Assembly: GCA_050485485.1 (NCBI GenBank)
Contig: JBJHBM010000003.1
Location: 1 to 64,000, forward strand
Direction of reading: 5' to 3'
Length of the DNA stretch: 64,000 nt
DNA from: WHSO01 sp050485485
Lineage (GTDB): Bacteria > Pseudomonadota > Alphaproteobacteria > SMXQ01
Made by a program: the position numbers and the translations under genes. Under the pieces are notes generated by a model. That model was not told the origin of the DNA. It did no database searches and worked only from the letters and a program-made list of their open reading frames with translations. Positions 54,332-64,000 of this stretch are shown here, in pieces; within the stretch, counting starts at the first letter, position 1, and every line of letters starts with the position of its first letter.

Positions 54332-54978
54332 AGGCCGGCGTCCTGATCTCCGGGTCGGGCACCAACCTCCAGGCGCTGCTGGACGCCGCCGCCAATCCCG
54401 CCTATCCGGTCGGGATCGCGACCGTCATCTCCAACAAGGCCGACGCCTACGGATTGCGCCGCGCGGAAGCCGCGGGCGTTCCCGTCCGCGTCGTGGACCA
54501 CAAGGGCTACGCCGACCGCGCCGCCTTCGACGCCGCGCTCGATGCGGCGCTGCGCGCGGCCGGCTGCGAAATCGTGTGCCTCGCGGGCTTTATGCGCATC
54601 CTGACGGCGGGCTTCGTCGAAGCCTGGCGCGGACGGATGATCAACATCCATCCGTCGCTGCTGCCGGCGTTCCGGGGCCTCGACGCCCAGGGCCAGGCGC
54701 TGCGCGCGGGCGTGCGCATCGCGGGCGCCACCGTGCATTTCGTGGTGCCGGAGATGGACGCGGGGCCGATCATCGCCCAGGGGGCGGTTCCGGTGCTGCC
54801 CGAGGACGACGCGGGGGCGCTGGCCGCGCGCATCCTCACGGTCGAGCATCGCATCTATCCCCTCGCGCTCCGGCTGGTGGGCGAAGGAAAGGTGCGGATG
54901 GAGGGCGCGCACGCGGTGTTCGAAGGGCTTACCCCGCGCGAAGCGGCGGCGCTGCTGTCTCCCGCGCCGGAAATGTGA
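54319..54978 (+). CDS. purN: Phosphoribosylglycinamide formyltransferase
   Basis: PurN (219 residues) transfers a formyl group from 10-formyl-THF to GAR. VLISGSGTNLQALLDA is the substrate loop; the catalytic trio is Asn in MINIHPSLLPAF, the His two residues later and Asp in DAGPIIAQ. The start could be ATG 54319 or ATG 54328, the latter overlapping the purM stop as ATGA. The purM-purN pair is a standard operon. Confidence 0.96.
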   Translation: MARMKAGVLISGSGTNLQALLDAAANPAYPVGIATVISNKADAYGLRRAEAAGVPVRVVDHKGYADRAAFDAALDAALRAAGCEIVCLAGFMRILTAGFVEAWRGRMINIHPSLLPAFRGLDAQGQALRAGVRIAGATVHFVVPEMDAGPIIAQGAVPVLPEDDAGALAARILTVEHRIYPLALRLVGEGKVRMEGAHAVFEGLTPREAAALLSPAPEM

Positions 54979-55069
54979 GTCCCGCGCCGGTTGCGCTTCA
55001 CTTTCGCCGCGGTCTTGGCTATAGGGACACCATAAAGATTCACCCAACCACGATGCGACGGAGGCGACG

Positions 55070-55192
55070 ATGGCCGATACCGAAGACTACAAGGATCACG
55101 TCGAGACGTGGCAGGCCTTCATCAAGCTGATGACCTGGAGCAGCATCGGCGTGGTCGTGGTGCTGGTGCTGATGGCGCTGTTCCTGCTCTAG
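55070..55192 (+). CDS. aa3-type cytochrome c oxidase subunit IV
   Basis: This 40-residue protein reads MADTEDYKDHVETWQAFIK followed by one membrane helix (TWSSIGVVVVLVLMALFLL). It matches the small bacterial subunit IV of aa3 oxidases (COX4_pro_2), which packs beside the catalytic subunits and is not essential. GGAGG precedes ATG 55070. No other oxidase genes are in the window, which is usual for this subunit in alphaproteobacteria. Confidence 0.88.
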   Translation: MADTEDYKDHVETWQAFIKLMTWSSIGVVVVLVLMALFLL

Positions 55193-55205
55193 TAACGGAC
55201 CGGCA

Positions 55206-55240
55206 CGAAAAACGGGAACGGGGCCCCGCGGGGCCCCGTT
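55206..55240 (-). terminator. Rho-independent terminator of ndk
   Basis: On the minus strand AACGGGGCCCC, a GC centre and GGGGCCCCGTT form an 11-bp stem; after CCCG a run TTTTT follows. On the plus strand there is no T run, so it mainly serves ndk. Confidence 0.75.
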
Positions 55241-55272
55241 CGCACGTCTGGATCGACGGGTGGACGGGCCGC

Positions 55273-55695
55273 TCAGCCGACGATCTCGAGCTCGGAGAAG
55301 AAGAAGGCAATCTCCTTGGCCGCGTTCTCGGCCGAATCCGAGCCGTGAACCGAATTGGCCTCGATCGATTCGGCGAAGTCCTTGCGGATGGTGCCGGCAT
55401 CGGCCTTGGCGGGATCGGTCGCGCCCATCAGCTCGCGGTTGCGGGCCACCGCGTTCTCCCCTTCCAGCACCTGGACCACCACCGGCCCCGAGACCATGAA
55501 GGCGCACAGGTCGTTGAAGAACGGCCGCGCCTTGTGGACGGCGTAGAACGCCTCGGCCTGCGCGCGGGTGAGCCGGAGGCGCTTCTGGGCGACGATGCGC
55601 AGGCCCCCCTGTTCGAAGCGGGCGTTGACGGCGCCGGTCAGGTTGCGCCGCGTGGCGTCGGGCTTGATGATGGACAGGGTGCGTTCGGTGGCCAT
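55273..55695 (-). CDS. ndk: Nucleoside diphosphate kinase
   Basis: Ndk (140 residues) balances nucleoside triphosphates. ERTLSIIKPDATRR starts the fold, and NSVHGSDSAENAAKEIAFFF carries the phosphorylated His. Length is typical. It is convergent with the cox subunit IV gene and has its own terminator. GGAGCACGCGACC lies ahead of ATG 55695. Confidence 0.97.
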   Translation of the reverse strand: MATERTLSIIKPDATRRNLTGAVNARFEQGGLRIVAQKRLRLTRAQAEAFYAVHKARPFFNDLCAFMVSGPVVVQVLEGENAVARNRELMGATDPAKADAGTIRKDFAESIEANSVHGSDSAENAAKEIAFFFSELEIVG

Positions 55696-55773
55696 GGTCG
55701 CGTGCTCCTTCGGTTGCGCGCGGCCTTATAGACGGATCGGGCGGACGGGGCAAGGGCACCCGGCACCGTTTTC

Positions 55774-56238
55774 CTACAGCTCCTGCTTCTCCCAGCCGCC
55801 GCCGGCGCCCTGGCGCCAGTAGGCGAGCCCCAGCCCCTTCGCCTTGCAGTCGGCCCAGCGTGCGCGCGCGGCGGCGAGCGCGTCCGGGTCGCGCCCGTCG
55901 AACAGCACGAGGCAGCGCTCGTAGTCGCCGAGACGGTCCGATTGCGCGCCGTCGGCCAGCACCAGCACGGCGGCGCCGTTGGGATTGTCGTCGCCGCCGG
56001 TGAGCCAGACCGGCTGGTCGGCGCCATTGCCGTCGCGCGCCGATCCGTGAGGCAGGAAGGAGCCCTGCTCGTAGGCCCAGAGCGCGGCGTTCAGGGTCTC
56101 GACCCGCTCCTCGGAGCCGAGCTTGACCACCGCGCGGTAGCCGGCCGCCAGGACCTTTTCCAGCAGCTTCGGCAGGACCGTCTCGAGACCCGAGCGCTCG
56201 AGGTGGTAGAACGCCACGTCCGTCGTCCCGGAAGCCAT
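55774..56238 (-). CDS. holC: DNA polymerase III subunit chi
   Basis: HolC (154 residues) links the clamp loader to single-strand binding protein. DVAFYHLERSGLETVLPKLLEKVLAAGYRAVV and the later WLTGGDDNPNGAAVLVL match the family. It starts at ATG 56238, 13 bases after pepA on the same strand, the standard pepA-holC order. The C-terminus contains a Gly-rich WRQGAGGGWEKQEL. Confidence 0.93.
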   Translation of the reverse strand: MASGTTDVAFYHLERSGLETVLPKLLEKVLAAGYRAVVKLGSEERVETLNAALWAYEQGSFLPHGSARDGNGADQPVWLTGGDDNPNGAAVLVLADGAQSDRLGDYERCLVLFDGRDPDALAAARARWADCKAKGLGLAYWRQGAGGGWEKQEL

Positions 56239-56251
56239 CGGCGCGGCGCCC

Positions 56252-57781
<1,530 letters not shown>

Positions 57782-57968
57782 GGGGCTGGCTCCTTGGCGG
57801 GACGGTCGGGAACGGACGGACGGCGGGGGACGGGCACGCGGCCCGGCGAAGTGTAGCCCCCCCGCCCGGCGGATGCCAATCCCCCCGGCGGCGGGGCGCG
57901 GCGCGAATCCCGTAGTTTTCCTTGCGTTTGGGATAGCGGCGCGACTCGCCGTGGATATAATGGCGCCG

Positions 57969-59099
57969 ATGAATCGGACCTTCCGTTATATCTTCCGCCA
58001 GCAGCTGTGGCCGCTCGCCCTCGCGGTCTTGGTGATCGCCGGCATCGTCTGGATGTCCCAGTCGCTCCGTTTCGTCGAGCTGGTGCTGAACCGGGGCCTG
58101 CCAACGTGGACGCTGTTCGAGCTGGCAGGGCTGGTGCTGCCGATGTTCACCTCGGTGTTCCTGCCGATCGTGCTGTTCGGCACGGTGCTGTTCGCCTACG
58201 CGCGCATGATCATGGACAGCGAGATGGTGATCTGGCGCTCGTGCGGGCTGAGTCCGCTCGCGCTGTCGCGGCCGGCGCTGGCGCTGGCGGGGATCGTGAT
58301 GCTGACGTGCTATGCGCTCAACATCTACTACATGCCGGCGGCCTATCGGCACTTCAAGGACCTGCAGCACGCGATCCGCAGCAACTATTCTCAGGTGCTG
58401 CTGCGCGAGGGCACCTTCAACGAGCTGGGCGGGGGGCTCACCGTCTACGTGCGCGAGCGCACCCCGGCGGGCGAGCTGCTCGGCATCTTCATCCACGACC
58501 GGCGCGCCGGCGCCAATCCCGTCACCATGATGGCGGAACAGGGCGCCCTGGTGCAGACCGAGGAAGGCCCGCGCGTCGTCATGCTCAACGGCAACCGCCA
58601 GAGCGTGCCGCGCGGCGGCGGCGACCTGTCGATCCTCTATTTCGACCGCTACACGCTCGACCTCACGCCGGACGGCGAGGCCGGTGGCCCGCGCTGGCGC
58701 GAACCGCGCGAGCGCTACCTGCACGAGCTGTTCCGCCTCGACACCGAAGGCCCCCACGCCATCGACGACCAGCGCAACCGGCTCAAGCTCTATGCCGAAG
58801 GCCACCAGCGCATCGTCTCGCCGTGGCTCGCCCCGGCGTTCGTTCTGATCGCGCTGGCCGCGCTGCTGACCGGGGAGTTTAGCCGCCGCGGCCAGGGCCG
58901 TCGCATCGTGATCGCCTCGGTGGCGGTGGTGCTGGTGCAGTCCGCCAGCGTGAGCCTGCACAGCCTCGCCGGCAGCAGCCCCGTCTTCGTGCCGGTGATG
59001 TACCTGCTTCCCCTCACCGTCATCGCCGCCTGTCTGTGGCTGCTGGTCCGCCAGAAGCGGCCGCGGACCACGGCGCGCGAGCTCATCGCGCGGGTCTAG
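57969..59099 (+). CDS. lptF: Lipopolysaccharide export permease LptF
   Basis: LptF (376 residues) is half of the membrane channel that, with LptB ATPase, extracts LPS from the inner membrane. It has six membrane helices and a periplasmic jellyroll domain (about 130-265). FRYIFRQQLWPLALAVL is the start region. I use ATG 57969; ATG 57960 is also in frame. A TATAAT runs into the latter, and no ribosome site is clear. lptG follows after nine bases. Confidence 0.94.
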   Translation: MNRTFRYIFRQQLWPLALAVLVIAGIVWMSQSLRFVELVLNRGLPTWTLFELAGLVLPMFTSVFLPIVLFGTVLFAYARMIMDSEMVIWRSCGLSPLALSRPALALAGIVMLTCYALNIYYMPAAYRHFKDLQHAIRSNYSQVLLREGTFNELGGGLTVYVRERTPAGELLGIFIHDRRAGANPVTMMAEQGALVQTEEGPRVVMLNGNRQSVPRGGGDLSILYFDRYTLDLTPDGEAGGPRWREPRERYLHELFRLDTEGPHAIDDQRNRLKLYAEGHQRIVSPWLAPAFVLIALAALLTGEFSRRGQGRRIVIASVAVVLVQSASVSLHSLAGSSPVFVPVMYLLPLTVIAACLWLLVRQKRPRTTARELIARV

Positions 59100-59108
59100 G
59101 CGGCATCC

Positions 59109-60218
59109 ATGGCGACGGCGACGGCACGACTCTCCCCGACCCTCTCGATCTACATCGGGCGACGCTTCCTCGGCGGGTTCCTGCTGATCCTGGCCGCCAT
59201 CACGGGCATCGTGTTCCTGATCGACATCGTGGAGCTTCTGCGGCGCAGCGCGGGCCGCGACGACGTCACCTTCGCGCTGGTGATCGAGCTCGCGGCCCTC
59301 AAGGTGCCCAACAAGATCGAGCGCATCGTGCCGTTCGCGATCCTGTTCGGCGGCATGCACGCCTTCTGGCGCCTGACCCGCACCAGCGAGCTGGTGGTGG
59401 CGCGCGCCTCCGGCGTCTCCGCCTGGCAGTTCCTGCTGCCCGCCGTAATCGCCGCGCTTGCGGTGGGCGTGTTCATCAACGCCGTCGTCAACCCTCTGGC
59501 GGCGAGCTGCCTGCTGCGCTTCGAGCAGCTCGAGAGCAAGCTGCTCAAGGGCCGCGACGACCTGCTCTCGGTTTCGGAGAGCGGCCTGTGGCTGCGCCAG
59601 GCGGATGCCGGCGGCCAGTCGGTGATCCACGCGCTCCGGCTCGATTCGGCGGAAATGGCGCTCGCCGGCGTGACGGTCTACCTGTTCGACCGCGACGGCC
59701 GCTTCCGCCAGCGCCTCGACGCCGACGAGGCCCGCCTCGAGACAGGCGCGTGGAGGCTGGAGAACGTGCTCGTCACCGCGCCCGACACGCCGTCGCGCGA
59801 ACAGGCGGGATACCTGCTGCCGACCGAATGGACCGCGGCCAAGATCCAGGACAGCTTCTCGCCGCCCGAGACGATGTCTTTCTGGCGCCTGCCCGGCTTC
59901 ATCGCGCTTCTCGAGAAGGCGGGTTTCACCGCGACGCGCCACCGCGTCCACTGGTACGCGATGCTGGCGATGCCGGCGATGCTCGGCGCCATGGTGCTGA
60001 TCGCCGCGACCTTCTCCCTTCGGATGGCGCGGCGCGGCGGCGTCGCGCCGCTGATCGGCGCGGGCGTGGTGTTCAGCTTCTTCATCTTCTTCATGTCGGA
60101 CATCGTCACCGCCATGGGCCTGTCGGCGGCGATCCCGCCGGTGCTGGCCGCGCTCACGCCGGCCACCGTGACCATCCTGATCGGGGTCTCGATCCTGTTG
60201 CACATAGAGGACGGCTGA
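59109..60218 (+). CDS. lptG: Lipopolysaccharide export permease LptG
   Basis: LptG (369 residues) pairs with LptF. Six membrane helices surround a periplasmic domain (about 130-265). IYIGRRFLGGFLLILAAITGIVFLIDIVELLRR and VPFAILFGGMHAFWRLTRTSELVVARASG are typical. It lies nine bases after lptF and three before lptD, so the three are probably in one operon. Confidence 0.94.
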   Translation: MATATARLSPTLSIYIGRRFLGGFLLILAAITGIVFLIDIVELLRRSAGRDDVTFALVIELAALKVPNKIERIVPFAILFGGMHAFWRLTRTSELVVARASGVSAWQFLLPAVIAALAVGVFINAVVNPLAASCLLRFEQLESKLLKGRDDLLSVSESGLWLRQADAGGQSVIHALRLDSAEMALAGVTVYLFDRDGRFRQRLDADEARLETGAWRLENVLVTAPDTPSREQAGYLLPTEWTAAKIQDSFSPPETMSFWRLPGFIALLEKAGFTATRHRVHWYAMLAMPAMLGAMVLIAATFSLRMARRGGVAPLIGAGVVFSFFIFFMSDIVTAMGLSAAIPPVLAALTPATVTILIGVSILLHIEDG

Positions 60219-60221
60219 GCG

Positions 60222-62447
60222 ATGGCGGGGGGGACAGCGGGGGCCGTCGCCGGGCGGCTCGGCCGGGCGCTCGCAGCCTGTGCCGCGGCCCTGCTGCTGG
60301 CGGCGGGCATCATAGGGGCCGGCGGCGGCGCGGCGCGCGCCCAGGAGGCCGCGCCGACACCCGGAGAAACGGCGCCCGGGGAAACGACGCCCTACGTCCT
60401 GCTGCGCGCCGACGAAGTGATCTACGACGAGAAGGCGCGGCTCACCACCGCGATCGGGGCGGTCGAGATCGCCCACGGCGCCCAGGTCCTGCGCGCCGAC
60501 CGCGTGACCTACGACGAGACCCGCGACCTCGTCACCGCGACCGGCAACGTGGTCGTGCTGCAGCCGACCGGCGAGGTCCTGTTCGCCGACCGGGCCGAGT
60601 TCACCGACGGCCTGAAGGACGGCGTGGTCGAGGGCTTCCGCATGCTGCTGACCGACGACTCGCGCCTCGCCGCGGCCGGCGGGACGCGCACCGGCGGCGT
60701 CGTCACCACCCTCAACCGGGCGGTCTATTCACCGTGCGAGCTGTGCAAGGACGATCCCGAGCGTGCGCCGCTATGGCGCGTGCGCGCGGTGCGCGTGATC
60801 CACGATTCCGACAAGAAGGACGTCGAGTACCAGGACGCCTTCCTGGAGATGTTCGGGATTCCGGTGTTCTATACGCCCTACCTCTCCCATCCCGATCCTT
60901 CGGTGAAGCGGCGGACCGGCTTCCTCGCCCCGAGCTACGGCAGCAATTCCGACTTCGGCTTCGTCCTCAAGACCCCGTTCTTCTGGGAGATCGCGCCCAA
61001 CGAGGACGTGACCGTCACGCCCCACTTCATGAGCGACGAAGCCGACGTGCTCGAGGCCAACTACCGCCGACGCTTCGCCAACGGCGAGGTCGAGCTCGAC
61101 GGCAGCATCACCCAGCCCGACCGGCGCGACCGCCCCGGCACCCATACCCGCGGACATCTGTTCGCGAAGGGACGCTTCGACCACGACGATATCTGGCGCA
61201 CCAGGTTCCAGCTCCAGCATTCGAGCGACGACACCTACCTGCGGCGCTACGGCTTTCCCATGGAGAACGAGCGCGCCCTCACCAGCACCTTCACCACCGA
61301 AGGCTTCCATGGGCGCAACTACGCCCAGATCTCGGGCTACAGCTTCCAGGGGCTGCGCGAGACCGACGATCCGGGCCAGAGCCCGTTGGTGCTGCCGTAC
61401 GCCAGCTACACCTACACTTCGCGGCCGTTCGCCGACGGCAGCTACCTCACCTCCGATTCGAGCCTGCTCCTGATCACCCGCGGCGAAGGCACCGACAGCC
61501 GCCGGCTCTCGCTCAACAACGGCTGGCACCTGCCCTACACCGCCTCGAGCGGGGAGATGTACCGGCTGTCGGCGACGCTGCAGACCGATCTCTATTCGGC
61601 CAGCAAGGTGGCGACCGCCACCGGCACCGACAGCGGCGTGACCGGCCGCGTGTTCCCGCAGATCATGGGCGAATGGCGCTATCCGCTGGTGCGCGCCGAC
61701 GCCAACGCCACCCAAATCGTCGAGCCGCGCGCCGCCGTCATCCTCGCGCCCAACGGTGGCAATCCCGAGCTGATTCCGAACGAGGACAGCAGCAACGTCG
61801 AGTTCGATCATACCAACCTGTTCTCCATGAACCGCTTCGGCGGCATCGACCGCGTCGAAAACGGCACCCGTTTCGTCTACGGCGTGAACTGGAGCCTCTA
61901 CGGTCCCGAGGGGGGCTCGGTGGAAACCTTCCTGGGACAGAGCTACCGCCTGCGCCGGCAGGCGGATTTCGGTCCCGCCTCGGGGCTCGAGGACCGGCTT
62001 TCCGACATCGTCGGCCAAGTGCGCGCGTCACCCGGCAGCTGGATCGACCTGCTCTACCGGTTCCGCTACGACCCCGACACCAATACCGCGCGGCGCAGCG
62101 AAGCGCAGATGACCGTCGGCCCCAGAGACTTCAAGCTCGGCATCAACTATCTGTTCCTGGACGAAAGCGGCCAAGGGGTCGAGTTCGGCGACCGCGAGGA
62201 GTTGCTCCTCAGCTTCTGGACCCGGATCAGCCAATACTGGAGCGCCACCGGCCACACCCGCAGGAATCTCGCCCAGGGCGGCGGCACGCTGGACCAGCGG
62301 CTGGCGCTGATCTACGAGGACGAATGCTTCATCTTCAGCATCGTCGGCACCCGCAACTTCACCGAGGACCGCGACGTGCGGCCGACGGACAGCCTCATGT
62401 TCCAGCTGGTTTTCCGCAATCTCGGCGAATTCTCCGCCTCCCGTTGA
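60222..62447 (+). CDS. lptD: LPS-assembly outer-membrane protein LptD
   Basis: LptD (741 residues) forms the beta-barrel that inserts LPS into the outer membrane. A signal peptide (about residues 1-40) is followed by the OstA_N jellyroll with VEIAHGAQVLRADRVTYDE, then a barrel rich in alternating aromatic strands, and a C-terminal Phe-containing strand. Cys residues in SPCELC and near the C-terminus may form the disulfides known in LptD. It starts three bases after lptG. Confidence 0.95.
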   Translation: MAGGTAGAVAGRLGRALAACAAALLLAAGIIGAGGGAARAQEAAPTPGETAPGETTPYVLLRADEVIYDEKARLTTAIGAVEIAHGAQVLRADRVTYDETRDLVTATGNVVVLQPTGEVLFADRAEFTDGLKDGVVEGFRMLLTDDSRLAAAGGTRTGGVVTTLNRAVYSPCELCKDDPERAPLWRVRAVRVIHDSDKKDVEYQDAFLEMFGIPVFYTPYLSHPDPSVKRRTGFLAPSYGSNSDFGFVLKTPFFWEIAPNEDVTVTPHFMSDEADVLEANYRRRFANGEVELDGSITQPDRRDRPGTHTRGHLFAKGRFDHDDIWRTRFQLQHSSDDTYLRRYGFPMENERALTSTFTTEGFHGRNYAQISGYSFQGLRETDDPGQSPLVLPYASYTYTSRPFADGSYLTSDSSLLLITRGEGTDSRRLSLNNGWHLPYTASSGEMYRLSATLQTDLYSASKVATATGTDSGVTGRVFPQIMGEWRYPLVRADANATQIVEPRAAVILAPNGGNPELIPNEDSSNVEFDHTNLFSMNRFGGIDRVENGTRFVYGVNWSLYGPEGGSVETFLGQSYRLRRQADFGPASGLEDRLSDIVGQVRASPGSWIDLLYRFRYDPDTNTARRSEAQMTVGPRDFKLGINYLFLDESGQGVEFGDREELLLSFWTRISQYWSATGHTRRNLAQGGGTLDQRLALIYEDECFIFSIVGTRNFTEDRDVRPTDSLMFQLVFRNLGEFSASR

Positions 62448-62517
62448 AACCCGGCCGCCCTGCCCTGTATCCTTTGGCCCGACGGCACCGGCCGCCCCGG
62501 CGCCGCCCAGGAGACCC

Positions 62518-63843
62518 ATGAACGTGGACCGCACCCGCACCGTTTCCCCTGCCCCCTTCCGCCGCGCCTCGGCCGTGCTCGCATCGTGCGCGCTCGCGGC
62601 CTGGCTCGCCGCCGGGCTCCCGGGCGGCCTCGATGGCCGTGCCGCATCGGCTCAGCAGGCGAGCGGCATCGCCGCCGTCGTCAACGACGAGGTCGTCACC
62701 TCCTACGACCTCCAGCAGCGCCTCGACCTCATCATCCGCTCATCGTCCCTGCCCGACACGGCCCAGCTGCGACGCGAGCTGACGCCGCGCGTGGTGAACA
62801 GCCTGGTCGAGGAAACCCTGCAGCTGCAGGAGGCGCGGCGCCTCAACATCCGCGTCGCCCGGAAGGAGGTCGACGGCGCCCTTGCCCTGCTCGAGCGCCA
62901 GAACCGGATGCCCCCGGGCGGCCTCGACGCGTTCCTCAAGGCCGAACGGATAGACCGGCGCACGCTCATCCAGCAGATCGAAGCCAATCTCGCCTGGACC
63001 GACGTGATACGCCAGCGCTTCCTGCACACCATCGCCATCACGGACGAGGAGATCGACCGCACCGTCGAGCGCATCAAGGACAATGCCGACGATCCTCGCC
63101 TGCTGCTCGCGGAAATCTTCGTCGCCGTCGACAGCCCCCGCGACGAGGCCGAGGCGCGCAACAATGCCACGCGCATCTTCGATCAGCTGCGCGACGGCGC
63201 GAGCTTCCCGCAGCTCGCCCGCCAGTTTTCCCAATCCTCCTCCGCGGAACGCGGGGGCGATCTCGGCTGGATCGTCCCCGCCGAGCTCGAGCCCGAAGTC
63301 CAAAAGGCGGTCAAGGACCTGCCGCGCAATGCCGTGACGGAGCCGATCCGCACAGCTTCCGGCTATTACATCGTGGCGCTGCGCGACCGCCGCGAGCCGT
63401 CGTCGCGCGGCGGCGGCGACACCGTGGTTTCGTTGCGCCAGGTGGTGCTTCCCGCCGCCGGTGCGGGCGGCGGCGGCCGGTCCCAGCAGGAGCTTGCCGA
63501 CACCATCCGGCAATCGGTGCGCGGCTGCGAGGATTTCCTCGGGATCACCAAGGAGCTCGGCGCAGAGATGTCGGGCGACCTCGGGCGCCTCAAGCTGTCG
63601 GAGCTTCCGCCCGAGGTGCGCAAGGTCGTCGCCGGCCTGGATATCGGCGTGCCGTCGCCACCGCTCGCGGCCGACGACAGCGTCCGCATCCTGATGGTGT
63701 GCGACCGCCAGGAGCCGACCCTCAACCTGCCGAGCCGCGACGAGGTCCGCCAGCGTCTCGTGATCCAACGCCTCGAGGTGCGGGCGCGGCGCTACATGCG
63801 CGAGTTGCGCGATGCCGCGTTCCTCGACATCCGCGCGTCCTGA
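62518..63843 (+). CDS. surA: Periplasmic chaperone and peptidyl-prolyl isomerase SurA
   Basis: SurA (441 residues) guides outer-membrane proteins, including LptD. The signal peptide ends at ASA-QQ (about residue 45), then the SurA N-terminal helical chaperone region (IAAVVNDEVVTSYDLQQRL) and a parvulin domain with QFSQSSSAERGGDLGWI. A second, degenerate parvulin-like segment follows. It comes 70 bases after lptD, as in related genomes. Confidence 0.95.
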   Translation: MNVDRTRTVSPAPFRRASAVLASCALAAWLAAGLPGGLDGRAASAQQASGIAAVVNDEVVTSYDLQQRLDLIIRSSSLPDTAQLRRELTPRVVNSLVEETLQLQEARRLNIRVARKEVDGALALLERQNRMPPGGLDAFLKAERIDRRTLIQQIEANLAWTDVIRQRFLHTIAITDEEIDRTVERIKDNADDPRLLLAEIFVAVDSPRDEAEARNNATRIFDQLRDGASFPQLARQFSQSSSAERGGDLGWIVPAELEPEVQKAVKDLPRNAVTEPIRTASGYYIVALRDRREPSSRGGGDTVVSLRQVVLPAAGAGGGGRSQQELADTIRQSVRGCEDFLGITKELGAEMSGDLGRLKLSELPPEVRKVVAGLDIGVPSPPLAADDSVRILMVCDRQEPTLNLPSRDEVRQRLVIQRLEVRARRYMRELRDAAFLDIRAS

Positions 63844-63897
63844 ACGGGCTCGCGCCGGGCGCGGCGCCGCAAGGTTCCGGGAAAGGAAGACGACGCG

Positions 63898-64000
63898 ATG
63901 ACTCCGAGCCCCGACCAGCTACCGCTCGCGCTCACCATGGGCGAGCCCGCCGGAATCGGGGCCGAGATCGCGCTCAAGGCCTGGGCCGCGCGCGGGCGCG
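63898..64000 (+). CDS. pdxA: 4-hydroxythreonine-4-phosphate dehydrogenase, 3' end outside the window
   Basis: Only the first 34 residues are present. They begin MTPSPDQLPLALTMGEPAGIGAEIALKAW; MGEPAGIG is the hallmark of PdxA, which acts in vitamin B6 synthesis. It starts at ATG 63898 after GGAAAGGAAG. The place after surA matches the known surA-pdxA-rsmA order. Confidence 0.9.
   Translation, partial: MTPSPDQLPLALTMGEPAGIGAEIALKAWAARGR

Noticed and set aside
57956..57961. TATAAT just before lptF as a -10 box for a leaderless transcript
   Set aside because: No -35 element lies at a suitable distance (the nearest TTG-like boxes are 22 or more bases away), so it may be chance.

Overview
The window is a piece of a high-GC (roughly 65-70%) alphaproteobacterial chromosome. 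Several features point to that class: a divK-pleD cell-cycle pair, an EipB (DUF1849) envelope protein, a 40-residue aa3-type cytochrome oxidase subunit IV, the DnaA-inactivator homologue HdaA next to purM, gatCAB with a single AspRS, and the block holC-pepA / lptF-lptG-lptD-surA-pdxA. A Rhodospirillales-like member is my best guess; no rRNA or marker tree is available to prove it. Coding density is very high, and many neighbouring genes overlap by 1-4 bases (ATGA, GTGA, TGATG).

Layout. 1-1177: the 3' end of an Mrr-type restriction endonuclease beside the 3' end of tRNA-Ser(GCT). 1214-4569: a 2-hydroxyacid dehydrogenase and a lone molybdenum hydroxylase large subunit. 4709-9171: two small unknowns, then five tandem glutathione S-transferase genes with a CsbD gene inserted. 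9327-13659: a DM13 protein, gatCAB (with an odd low-GC patch in gatB) and ruvX. 13660-15226: a low-GC insert carrying one gene, a TIR-domain protein with a C-terminal beta-sandwich-like domain. 15227-24675: pyrB-pyrC, plsY, dprA, topA, rnr. 24758-28067: DUF983, an S41 lipoprotein protease and an MFS permease. 28292-30405: rpmG, a 28-bp tandem repeat, pleD and divK. 30691-32022: a 13-C tract followed by sbtA-sbtB (bicarbonate transporter and PII-like partner). 32143-36427: eipB, a GGDEF protein, a SPOR lipoprotein and a GltP-type symporter. 36477-41341: aspS, chrA-padR with a strong palindromic operator region, and rnd. 41452-45242: duplicated Bug-type solute-binding proteins and an NSS symporter. 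45250-49583: ppx-ppk and sixA. 49580-54978: the overlapping run DUF2066, CDP-alcohol phosphotransferase, AI-2E permease and hdaA, divergent from purM-purN. 55070-64000: cox subunit IV, ndk, holC-pepA, lptFGD, surA and the start of pdxA.

Functionally, most of the window is core: translation (gatCAB, aspS, rpmG, tRNA-Ser), DNA and RNA handling (ruvX, dprA, topA, rnr, rnd, hdaA, holC), nucleotide synthesis (pyrB, purMN, ndk), lipopolysaccharide export and envelope quality control (lptFGD, surA, eipB, SPOR protein), and polyphosphate metabolism (ppk, ppx). Accessory interest lies in the GC-poor inserts (Mrr end, TIR gene), the GST array, the SbtA/SbtB pair behind a poly-C tract, and the repeat at the pleD 3' end. 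The best candidate for an undescribed system is the TIR fusion protein at 13859-14956, which I read as a possible single-gene immune effector. That role is inferred from domain architecture and base composition only.
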